A model generated the notes under the pieces. That model was not told the DNA's origin and did no database searches. It worked only from the letters and a program-made list of their open reading frames with translations. A DNA stretch of 64,000 nt from G965222335 sp965222335 (GTDB taxonomy: Bacteria; Pseudomonadota; Gammaproteobacteria; Pseudomonadales; Halieaceae): the NCBI GenBank assembly GCA_965222335.1, contig OZ244944.1, positions 2,356,001 through 2,420,000 on the forward strand, read 5' to 3'. How positions within the stretch are numbered: the first letter of the stretch is position 1; the number at the start of each line of letters is the position of its first letter. Of this stretch, positions 35,238 to 42,536 are shown one piece after another. Both the position numbers and the translations under genes were made by a program.

Positions 35238-36321
35238 ACGCGGTGATATGGTACGCAGCGGCATCACGCACCGCGTCCATGCCACTCTCTACCGGCACCG
35301 CCGGCTCGCCGCCGGCCAGTACTTCCAGCACCGTGTGCACACCCCGGGACAGGGACTCCAGGTGGTAGCCACCCTCCAGGATAAATGCCAGGCGGCCGTC
35401 ACAGAGTTCATCCGCCAGCCGCTGCACCACCCCGGTGAGTGCAGAGAAGCCGTCGTAGCTGACGTTGAGGGCAAGGTCCAGCCGATGCGGATCGAATCCC
35501 GCGGAGACCAGGATCACGTCGGGTTTGAACCAGCGCGCCGCGGGCACCAGAATGGTCTCGAAGGCCTCCAGCAGGGCGAGATCGCCGCTGCCCTCCGGCA
35601 GGGGAACATTGACCGTGGTGCCGGCTCCGAGGCCGCCCCCCACCTCTTCCAGGGTGCCGCTGCCGGGGTAGAAGGGCGCGGCGCGATGGGTATCAAACAG
35701 CATCACGTCCGGGTCCGCCCAGAATATTTCCTGGGTGCCGTTGGCGTGGTGGGCGTCCCAGTCGATGATCAGCACCCGCTCACAGCCCAGCGCTTTCTGC
35801 GCGTGGGCGGCGGCCACGGCGACGTTATTGAACAGGCAGAAGCCGCGCGCCCGCACCGGTTCTGCGTGGTGCCCCGGCGGGCGTACCAGGGCGAAGCTAC
35901 TGCTGGCGCTGCCTGAGACGACCGCCTCTACCGCCTGGATCGCGGTGCCGGCGGCCACCTCGGCGGCCTCGATGCTGCCCGCCGAGACCGCGGTGGTGTC
36001 CTCGTCCAGCCAGGCGTTCTGTCCGCGCAGGGCGTAGATGTCATCCAGGTAGGAGGTGGTGTGCACGCGCGAGAGCTGCTTGTGGGTGGCGGCTTTGCCC
36101 CTGGCAAAACGCAGGCCGCGGATCGGCTCCTTTTTGAGCAGATCGCGGATGGCGGTGAGCCGCCCCGGGTGCTCGGGGTAGCTCCATTTCACATCCAGCC
36201 CGGCGAGGATCTCGCGCACCCGCCGCTCCAGGCGCCCGGGCAGGTAGGGCTCTTCCACTTCCGGGTGGTGCTTCAACATGCGCTCGTCATAGAGCACCAG
36301 GACGTCTCTGTCACCGCTCAT
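35224..36321 (-). CDS. histone-deacetylase-family (AcuC-like) deacetylase
   Basis: A 365-residue class II HDAC-like Zn enzyme that removes acetyl groups from lysines or small amides. Signature residues are visible: RPPGHHAE (H151, H152), GFCLFNNVAVAA, the DWDAHHANGTQ zinc site (D189, H191), SAGFDPHRLD (third ligand Asp) and EGGYHLESLS with the active-site Tyr. Its ATG overlaps the stop of the GNAT acetyltransferase gene (ATGA), coupling an acetyl writer and eraser. The 3' end overlaps the convergent sulfotransferase-like gene. Confidence 0.92.
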   Translation of the reverse strand: MSGDRDVLVLYDERMLKHHPEVEEPYLPGRLERRVREILAGLDVKWSYPEHPGRLTAIRDLLKKEPIRGLRFARGKAATHKQLSRVHTTSYLDDIYALRGQNAWLDEDTTAVSAGSIEAAEVAAGTAIQAVEAVVSGSASSSFALVRPPGHHAEPVRARGFCLFNNVAVAAAHAQKALGCERVLIIDWDAHHANGTQEIFWADPDVMLFDTHRAAPFYPGSGTLEEVGGGLGAGTTVNVPLPEGSGDLALLEAFETILVPAARWFKPDVILVSAGFDPHRLDLALNVSYDGFSALTGVVQRLADELCDGRLAFILEGGYHLESLSRGVHTVLEVLAGGEPAVPVESGMDAVRDAAAYHITAFTDD

Positions 36322-36875
36322 GCGCTCGACTCCTCGTCGTTCGGGTTGGGGTTTTCGGCCAGGCGTGCCTGCACCGTCTCCGGGCTGGCGCTCGCGCGCA
36401 CCCCGGTGGGCTCGAATCCGAGCCGCGACCAGGCGGCGGCGGCCTCCTGGTTGCTGAGGGAATACTCCAGGTGCAGCTCCTGTACCCCGCGCTCGCGGGC
36501 AAAGTCCACCAGGTCGGCGACCAGTCGCCGGTTGAGGCCGCGGCGGCGGTGGCGGGGCTCGACCCAGATGTCATCAATCACGCCGACCACGCGCCCGCGG
36601 CGCTCCGGGTTCTCCCACAGGTCGGGGTAGTGCCAGACCTGCAGGTCGCCCATGGCCACCACCTTGTCCGAGGGGCTCACAACCACCGCGACGCGGGCGT
36701 GGGGGTTGTCTATCAACCTGGCGATGCGGGTCTCAATATCGCGCATGCCCTCTGTTGTGGGCTTGAGCACCCGGCGCGGGGTGCCTGCGACGTGGGCATC
36801 CATGCGGATGAGTAGTTCGGCGAGTCGCGGCACGTCGCCTGCATTCGCCTCGCGAAGCTGGTAGCGGCTGGTCAT
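36318..36875 (-). CDS. GNAT-family N-acetyltransferase
   Basis: A 185-residue single-domain acetyltransferase. The acetyl-CoA-binding motif A is recognised in VIDDIWVEPRHRRRGLNRRLVADLVDFARERG, and motif B in LEYSLSNQEAAAAWSRLGF. The R-R-G-L-N variant of the pyrophosphate loop is slightly unusual. The ATG at 36875 gives the natural start (TSRYQLREANAGDVPRL); a frame 16 codons longer exists. The gene overlaps the HDAC-like gene by 4 nt and follows the RIO kinase gene by 62 nt. Substrate unknown, possibly a protein lysine. Confidence 0.9.
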   Translation of the reverse strand: MTSRYQLREANAGDVPRLAELLIRMDAHVAGTPRRVLKPTTEGMRDIETRIARLIDNPHARVAVVVSPSDKVVAMGDLQVWHYPDLWENPERRGRVVGVIDDIWVEPRHRRRGLNRRLVADLVDFARERGVQELHLEYSLSNQEAAAAWSRLGFEPTGVRASASPETVQARLAENPNPNDEESSA

Positions 36876-36937
36876 GGCGCCATCATGGCAAGTAATGGGT
36901 CGCAAAGCGAACCAGGCGCTCACCGGTCCGCGCCGGG

Positions 36938-37804
36938 CTAGGTGTCGTTCTCGTCTTCTTCGTTGGCCCTGAGCCGGGCCTGGCGCTCGGCCTCTTCCGC
37001 CATGGCGGCCTTGATCTCTTCCATCACGCTGTCCACGTCCGCGGCGTCCTCATCCGGGACCAGCGCTCCGGTGAGGGCGTAGTCGGGGTGCAGGTCGCCG
37101 TCCTCGTACACGCTCCAGATTTCATGGGCGAAGTGGTTGTCCGCCAGTTCCGGGGCAAACAGGGCGTAGTAGTCGGTGATGTTATTGACGTCCCGTTCCA
37201 GCATCGCCCTGGCGTTATTGTTGGAGGCGGCGTCCACCGCCTGGGGGAGGTCGATAATCACCGGGCCGTTCTCGTCCACCAGCACGTTGAATTCCGACAG
37301 GTCACCGTGCACCAGCCCGGCGCAGAGCATGCGGATCACGTACTGCATCATCAGGGCGTGATCCTCCAGCGCCTGCTCGGCGGACATCGTGACCTCACTG
37401 AGGCGCGGCGCCACATCACCGGCCTCGTCAGTGACCAGCTCCATCAGCAGGACGCCGTCGGTGCAGCCGTAGGGCTGGGGCACCCGCACGTCGGCGCGGG
37501 CGAGCCGGTAGAGGGCGTCGACCTCGGCATTGTGCCAGGTCTCCTCCTGCTGCTGGCGGCCGAAGCGCGAGCCCTTTTCCATGGCCCGGGCCCGCCGGCT
37601 GTTGCGCACCTTGCGCCCCTCCGTGTACTGGGCGGCCTTCTTGAAGCTGCGGTTGTGGGCGTCCTTGTAGATCTTGGCGCAGCGCAGGCTGTTGCCGCAG
37701 CGCACCACGAACACATCGGCTTCCTTGCCGCTCATCAGCGGGTGCACGACTTCATCGATCAGGCCGTCGTCCACCAGGGGCTGGAGGCGCTTGGGTGTTT
37801 TCAT
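36938..37804 (-). CDS. RIO1-family atypical protein kinase
   Basis: A 288-residue RIO kinase. The P-loop-like SGKEADVFVVRCGN, Lys in RCAKIYKD, catalytic loop LVHGDLSEFNVLVDENG and metal-binding IIDLPQAVD are intact. Bacterial RIO1-like proteins of this length are common in gammaproteobacteria and are thought to take part in ribosome maturation or stress; direct role unknown. The acidic C-terminus (EENDT-like) is typical. It lies between the DUF427 gene (15 nt upstream) and the GNAT/HDAC pair on one strand. Confidence 0.93.
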   Translation of the reverse strand: MKTPKRLQPLVDDGLIDEVVHPLMSGKEADVFVVRCGNSLRCAKIYKDAHNRSFKKAAQYTEGRKVRNSRRARAMEKGSRFGRQQQEETWHNAEVDALYRLARADVRVPQPYGCTDGVLLMELVTDEAGDVAPRLSEVTMSAEQALEDHALMMQYVIRMLCAGLVHGDLSEFNVLVDENGPVIIDLPQAVDAASNNNARAMLERDVNNITDYYALFAPELADNHFAHEIWSVYEDGDLHPDYALTGALVPDEDAADVDSVMEEIKAAMAEEAERQARLRANEEDENDT

Positions 37805-37819
37805 GTTCAGTGCCTCCGT

Positions 37820-38287
37820 TTACCAGCCGCGGGTGCCGGGGGCGCCCTTGAAGGGGCCGACGAGGTTGGCGGTGATCCAGCCGCCGTAAAAATCGCCTGC
37901 CTGTGCCTGGACCCTCTCCTCATTGACATAGCAGGCCTCGACGCGCGAGGCGTAGAAGCTGAGGTATCCCCGGATTGGCGCGAATGCTGCCGAGGGGTCA
38001 GGGTAACGCCAGGCCGCGTTGCGGACCAGCGCGTCGCCCCAGCGCAGGTCGTAATAGCAGGCCGCGCCCTTCCACTCGCAGAAGGAGCGCTGCTCGTTCG
38101 GGACCAGCATGCTGAAGTCTACGTCCCCGGGCGGAAAGTAATAGGTCGGCGGGTGTGAGGTTTCCAGGGTACGGTAGCCCGCCGTGGTCCCTGCCAGCAC
38201 GCGCCCGTCCTGCTCCACCCGCAGGCTGCCGGCGAAGGGCTCGCAGATCGCGGGTCGCGGGTAATCCCATACGTTTTCGGTTTGCAT
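37820..38287 (-). CDS. DUF427 domain protein
   Basis: A 155-residue protein of the DUF427 fold (a small beta-barrel seen in many bacteria and fungi). Typical segments are SLRVEQDGRVLAGTTAGYRTLETSHPP, YYFPPGDVDFSMLVPNE, FCEWKGAACYYDLR and PIRGYLSFYASRVEACYVNEERV. The ATG at 38287 is preferred because GAGG lies 6 nt before it; an upstream ATG at 38302 overlaps the end of the ABC transporter gene. Function is unknown. Confidence 0.88.
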   Translation of the reverse strand: MQTENVWDYPRPAICEPFAGSLRVEQDGRVLAGTTAGYRTLETSHPPTYYFPPGDVDFSMLVPNEQRSFCEWKGAACYYDLRWGDALVRNAAWRYPDPSAAFAPIRGYLSFYASRVEACYVNEERVQAQAGDFYGGWITANLVGPFKGAPGTRGW

Positions 38288-38294
38288 CTTGCCC

Positions 38295-39908
38295 TCAGTC
38301 ATCCAGGGTCGGTACCGACGCCAGCAGGGCCCGGGTGTAGGGGTGTGCCGGCGCGGTGAGAATCTGTTCCGCGCTGCCCTGTTCCACCAGTTTGCCACGC
38401 TGCATCACCCCGACCCGGTGGGCGAGCCCCGGTACGATCGACAGGTCATGGGTGATAAACAGGTAGGACACGCTGAACTCGCGCTGCAGCTCCGCCAACA
38501 GGGCGAGTACTTCGGCGCGAATCGAGACATCCAGGGCGCTGGTAGGCTCGTCGCAGATGATCAGCTCCGGATCCACGGCCAGGGCGCGGGCAATGGCGAT
38601 GCGCTGCAGTTGGCCCCCGGAAAACTCGTGGGGGTAGCGGGTCCGGCAGCTGGACGGTAGCTGTACCCGCTCCAGCAGAGCCTCGATGCGCGCCCGCTGC
38701 GCCTCCGCGGAGAGGCCGAGATTCAGGCTGGTCATGCCCTCGGCCATGATTTCGCCCACGGTGAGCCGGGGGTTCATCGAGGAGAAGGGGTTCTGGAAGA
38801 TCACCTGGATGCGCTTGCGGTAGGGCAGCATGGCGCTGCGGCCGATGTTCTGGATTGCCTGGCCGTCGAATACGACCTCGCCGCCGCTGATGTGTTCGAG
38901 GTTGAGGATCGCCCGGCCGAGGGTGGATTTACCGCTGCCAGATTCGCCCACCAGGGCGTAGGTCTCGGCGCGACCGATGGCCAGGGAAACACCATCCACC
39001 GCCCGGGTGTGGTCCACCACGCGCTGCAGCAGGCCCTTGCGGATGGGGAAGTGGACCTTGACCTCGTCAAGTGCCAGCAGGGGGGCCTCTGTCGCTGGCT
39101 GACGGAACTGCGTCAGGTCGGGCAGGGCATCGATCAGGCGCCGGCTGTAGTCTTCCTGCGGGTCGCGGAAAAAGGAGCGCACCCCGGCGCGCTCGATAAT
39201 GCGTCCCCGGTACATCACTCCCACCTCGTCGGCGATCTGGTTGACCACGCCCATATCGTGAGTGATCAGCAGCACCGCGAGCTGCCGGGAACGGGTGAGT
39301 TCGCGGATCAGCTCCAGCACCTGGGCCTGGATGGTCACGTCGAGGGCGGTCGTGGGTTCATCGGCGATCAGCACATCCGGCTCGCAGGCCAGGGCCATGG
39401 CAATCATCACCCGCTGCTGCTGGCCGCCCGAGAGCTGGTGGGGGAAGAAGCTGAAGCGCTGCGCCGGGTCGGGAATGCCCACCTCCGCAAACAGGGCCTC
39501 CACCCGGGCGCGCAGCTCGGCGCCGCGCAGGCGGGTATGCAGCTGCAGGGTTTCCGCAACCTGGCGGCCCACGGTCTGCACCGGATTGAGGGCGGTCATC
39601 GCATTCTGGAAGATCATCGCTACCCGGCGGCCGCGGACTTCCTGCATCCGAGCCTCCGGGAGCAGGAACAGGTCCTGTCCGCCCATGGTGACACTGCCGC
39701 CGGTAATGCGCAGGGCGTCCGGCAGCAGGCGCATGGCCGCCATGGAGGTGACCGACTTGCCGCTGCCCGACTCGCCGACCAGGGCGAAGATCTCGCCCGC
39801 CTTCACGTCCACGCTGACCCGGTCCAGGATCACCGTGCCGTCTTCGCGCAGGGCGACCGAGAGGTCGCGGATCTGCAGCTGGATCTCGCCGTGGGCCGCC
39901 GGGTTCAC
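38295..39908 (-). CDS. yejF: fused double-ATPase peptide ABC transporter ATP-binding protein (YejF-like)
   Basis: A 537-residue protein with two complete ABC domains. Walker A GESGSGKS occurs twice (near 46 and 325); signatures LSGGQQQRV and FSGGQLQRI, Walker B (ADEPTTALD, CDEPTSALD) and the peptide-transporter-specific C-terminal region after each domain are intact. It powers an oligopeptide importer of the Yej/Dpp/Opp type together with the YejB- and YejE-like permeases and the YejA-like binding protein. It overlaps the YejE-like gene by 4 nt. Confidence 0.94.
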   Translation of the reverse strand: MNPAAHGEIQLQIRDLSVALREDGTVILDRVSVDVKAGEIFALVGESGSGKSVTSMAAMRLLPDALRITGGSVTMGGQDLFLLPEARMQEVRGRRVAMIFQNAMTALNPVQTVGRQVAETLQLHTRLRGAELRARVEALFAEVGIPDPAQRFSFFPHQLSGGQQQRVMIAMALACEPDVLIADEPTTALDVTIQAQVLELIRELTRSRQLAVLLITHDMGVVNQIADEVGVMYRGRIIERAGVRSFFRDPQEDYSRRLIDALPDLTQFRQPATEAPLLALDEVKVHFPIRKGLLQRVVDHTRAVDGVSLAIGRAETYALVGESGSGKSTLGRAILNLEHISGGEVVFDGQAIQNIGRSAMLPYRKRIQVIFQNPFSSMNPRLTVGEIMAEGMTSLNLGLSAEAQRARIEALLERVQLPSSCRTRYPHEFSGGQLQRIAIARALAVDPELIICDEPTSALDVSIRAEVLALLAELQREFSVSYLFITHDLSIVPGLAHRVGVMQRGKLVEQGSAEQILTAPAHPYTRALLASVPTLDD

Positions 39909-41281
39909 GCGGCCACCCGCTTGAGGCTGGTGCGCGGGTCAAACGCGTCGCGCACCAGGTCGGAGAACAGGTTGGCCGCCAGTACCAGCACAAACATGAA
40001 GATAAAAGCCCCGGCCAGGGTCCACCAGATCGCCGGGTCCCGCGCCAGCTCGGTGCGGGCCCCGTTGATCATGTTGCCCCAGCTGCCCATGGAGGGGTCG
40101 ATGCCCACGCCGATATACGACAGCACGGCCTCTGCCAGCACCAGGGCGCTGAACTCGAGGACGAAGGTGATGAGAATGATATGCACCACGTTGGGCAGAA
40201 TATGCCGGCTCAGGATGCGCAGGTTGCTGACCCCGAAGGCGTGTGCCGCCTGCACATAACCCAGCTGGCTGATCTTCAGGGTCTCGGCGCGGATCAGCCG
40301 GCACAGGGTCGACCAGCTGGTGACGCCGAGGATAAAGCACAGGGCGATAAACTTGGCGTCCGCCTTCTCCAGGCCAACGCTGAAAAAGTCGGGGTTAATG
40401 TCGATATATACCTGGAACAGCAGTACCGAGGCCGCGATCAGCAGGATCCCGGGGATGGAGCTCAGGGTGATGTACAGGTACTGCACCACGTCGTCCACCC
40501 AGCCCTTGAAGTAGCCGGCCAGTACGCCCAGGGTCACCGCGATGGGCAGCATGACCAGCGTCGCCAGCGTTCCCAGCAGCACCCCGGTGCGGATGCCCTT
40601 CAGCGACTGGTAGAGCACATCGATGCCGCCGAGGTCAGTCCCCAGCAGGTGGTAGTAGCGACTCAGGCTGACCATCCAGGTCGCCGCGCAGAGCAGCACC
40701 GCCTGCACGATCCAGCTCGCGTACAGCGGATACTCGCTGCGCCGGAACAGCAGCCACTGGGGCAGGATCACCAGGGCCGAGAGCAGCAGCCCGGCCCCCA
40801 GCGCCTGCAGGCTGCGCCAGGCGATATCGGCGGCTTTATCCTCCGGCTTTTCCAGGTGGTGCCCGGCGTGCTTGAGGTCCGGGTAGATGCGGCGGGTGAC
40901 CCCGTCGTCGCCGGTGACGTACTCCTTCTCGAAAGACTTGAGGGCGAAGGGCGCCGAGTAGGTGCGCTCGAAGCGCTCGCCCATGCCGAAGGTGAGCACG
41001 TCCAGCAGGCTGGTGACCTTGTTGTCGTAGAACACCTCGTCGGTGCTCACCCCGGGCGGGCTGGGCAGGGCCTTGCGGAAATGGATGGAGTCGAGCAGGG
41101 CGACCCCGACGTAGGCAATGATCACGGTAAAGGTCACCACTCCCAGGCGCGAGCTGAATACCTGCTGCCAGTGCTGGCGGGACTGCGGGTCGTGGCGCAG
41201 CCGCCAGAAGAACAGGACCAGGGAAATGACCAGCAGGAAGATCAGCGCGTCGGACCAGAGTATCAGCGGCTTCATGGGCAT
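39905..41281 (-). CDS. yejE: YejE-like peptide ABC transporter permease
   Basis: A 458-residue inner-membrane permease. After an N-terminal helix it has a large periplasmic insert (about 65-165) and then the BPD_transp_1 domain with LLGTLATLVMLPIAVTLGVLAG and the EAA-type loop SNLRILSRHILPNVVHI. The ATG at 41281 directly abuts the transposon-like element; an internal ATG at 41275 is the likely ancestral alternative. It overlaps yejF downstream. Its own ribosome-binding site has probably been lost or replaced because the element now separates it from the YejB-like gene. Confidence 0.92.
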   Translation of the reverse strand: MPMKPLILWSDALIFLLVISLVLFFWRLRHDPQSRQHWQQVFSSRLGVVTFTVIIAYVGVALLDSIHFRKALPSPPGVSTDEVFYDNKVTSLLDVLTFGMGERFERTYSAPFALKSFEKEYVTGDDGVTRRIYPDLKHAGHHLEKPEDKAADIAWRSLQALGAGLLLSALVILPQWLLFRRSEYPLYASWIVQAVLLCAATWMVSLSRYYHLLGTDLGGIDVLYQSLKGIRTGVLLGTLATLVMLPIAVTLGVLAGYFKGWVDDVVQYLYITLSSIPGILLIAASVLLFQVYIDINPDFFSVGLEKADAKFIALCFILGVTSWSTLCRLIRAETLKISQLGYVQAAHAFGVSNLRILSRHILPNVVHIILITFVLEFSALVLAEAVLSYIGVGIDPSMGSWGNMINGARTELARDPAIWWTLAGAFIFMFVLVLAANLFSDLVRDAFDPRTSLKRVAA

Positions 41282-41283
41282 TA

Positions 41284-41547
41284 GGGCACCTCTGAATAAT
41301 GGGAATTGTGCTCAGCGGAGCCCTGAAGCGTCCAGAGCGAGGCGCGGTCCGCCGGCAATGGCCGTAGCCCTTGCCAAGGATCGCAACGAAGCGCTGGCCG
41401 CTTCAGGGCCCGCCCTGCGGGGCTTTCAGGCAATCCCGCACTCCGCGTTGCCACTTTTCGACAGGCAACCAGCCTGCCTTCAAAGCGGCGCCTTGATTGC
41501 GGAATTGCCTGAAAGCCTGAGTGCATTCCCATTGTTCAGAGGTGCCC
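41284..41547. mobile_element. 264-bp MITE-like element with terminal inverted repeats, TA target duplication
   Basis: The ends are GGGCACCTCTGAA (41284-41296) and TTCAGAGGTGCCC (41535-41547); similarity extends to about 23 bp, with one mismatch, before an indel. TA is duplicated on both sides (41282-41283, 41548-41549). Internal hairpin arms are GCCCTGAAGCG/CGCTTCAGGGC (41320-41330, 41399-41409) and an 18-bp arm pair with one mismatch (41423-41440, 41498-41515). No ORF above 60 codons looks like a transposase. It is a non-autonomous element inserted between yejB- and yejE-like genes; the right boundary supplies the TAG stop of the permease gene. Confidence 0.85.
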
Positions 41548-42524
41548 TAGGACAGGCGCACCCGGGGGTCAGCCCAGGTGTAGGAAATGTCGGTGAGAAT
41601 CAGGCCGATGATGTACAGGATCGAGCCGATAAAGACCATGCTGCGCACGATGGCGAAGTCCTGGGAATTGATCGCGTCCAGCATGTAGCTGCCGAGGCCG
41701 GGAATCCCGAAGAAGGACTCGATCAGCAGGCTGCCCATGAACAGCGCCGGGATCAGCACCACCACCCCGGTGAGGATGGGGATCATCGCGTTGGGCAGGA
41801 TGTGTTTGAACAGAATGCTGATTTCGCTGCAGCCCTTGGCGCGGGCGGTGCGCACATAATCCTGGCTGGCTTCCTCCAGGAACAGGGTCCGGTACCAGCG
41901 CGCACCGGCGCCGATCCCGGCGACCACCCCCACCAGCACCGGCAGGATCAGGAACTTCCACATGTCCACGCCCGGGTGGAAACCGGAAATCGGCACCAGG
42001 CGCCAGGTCTTGGCCACGAGATACTGGCCGCCAATAATGTAGAACAGATAGGAAATCGACATCAGGGCCACGAACACGAACACCGCTCCCCGATCGAGGC
42101 GCGTGGCGCGGAACATGACCACCATCAGGGCGATGGAGATGTTGACCCCGATGCCGATGATAAAGGTGGGCAGGGCGACCGCCAGGCTGGGCCACATGCG
42201 CGTGGACACGTCGGTGGTGATGTCGCGGCCGCTCTCGGAGCGACCGAAGTCAAAGGCAAACAGGCGCACCGACTTGTTGAAGAAGATGGTGTCGGTGAAC
42301 TGCCCGACACCCGGCGCCTCGGGATTGATAAACAGGGGCTTGTCGTAGCCGTTCTTCTGCTTCCAGCTGGCGATCGCTTCCGGGGTGACGTATTTCTCCC
42401 CCAGCTGTGACACCGCCATGTCGTCCGGGGAGTTGACCACGAAAAACAGGGTGAAGGTCAGCAGGTTCACGCCGATCAGGATCGGAATGGCGTAAAGCAG
42501 GCGACGGATGATGTAGGCGAACAT
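41547..42524 (-). CDS. yejB: YejB-like peptide ABC transporter permease
   Basis: A 325-residue permease with an N-terminal MFAYIIRRLLYAIPILIGVNLLTF, a periplasmic loop and the BPD_transp_1 domain (TARAKGCSEISILFKHILPNAMIPILT, which carries the EAA-type loop). The reading frame ends ADPRVRLS followed by TAG. The stop codon is formed at the insertion boundary of the MITE-like element: the TA target site plus the first G of the element. Removing the element and one TA gives TAATG, joining this stop to the YejE-like start. The protein itself appears intact. Confidence 0.93.
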   Translation of the reverse strand: MFAYIIRRLLYAIPILIGVNLLTFTLFFVVNSPDDMAVSQLGEKYVTPEAIASWKQKNGYDKPLFINPEAPGVGQFTDTIFFNKSVRLFAFDFGRSESGRDITTDVSTRMWPSLAVALPTFIIGIGVNISIALMVVMFRATRLDRGAVFVFVALMSISYLFYIIGGQYLVAKTWRLVPISGFHPGVDMWKFLILPVLVGVVAGIGAGARWYRTLFLEEASQDYVRTARAKGCSEISILFKHILPNAMIPILTGVVVLIPALFMGSLLIESFFGIPGLGSYMLDAINSQDFAIVRSMVFIGSILYIIGLILTDISYTWADPRVRLS

Positions 42525-42536
42525 GGCGGCTCCCGG

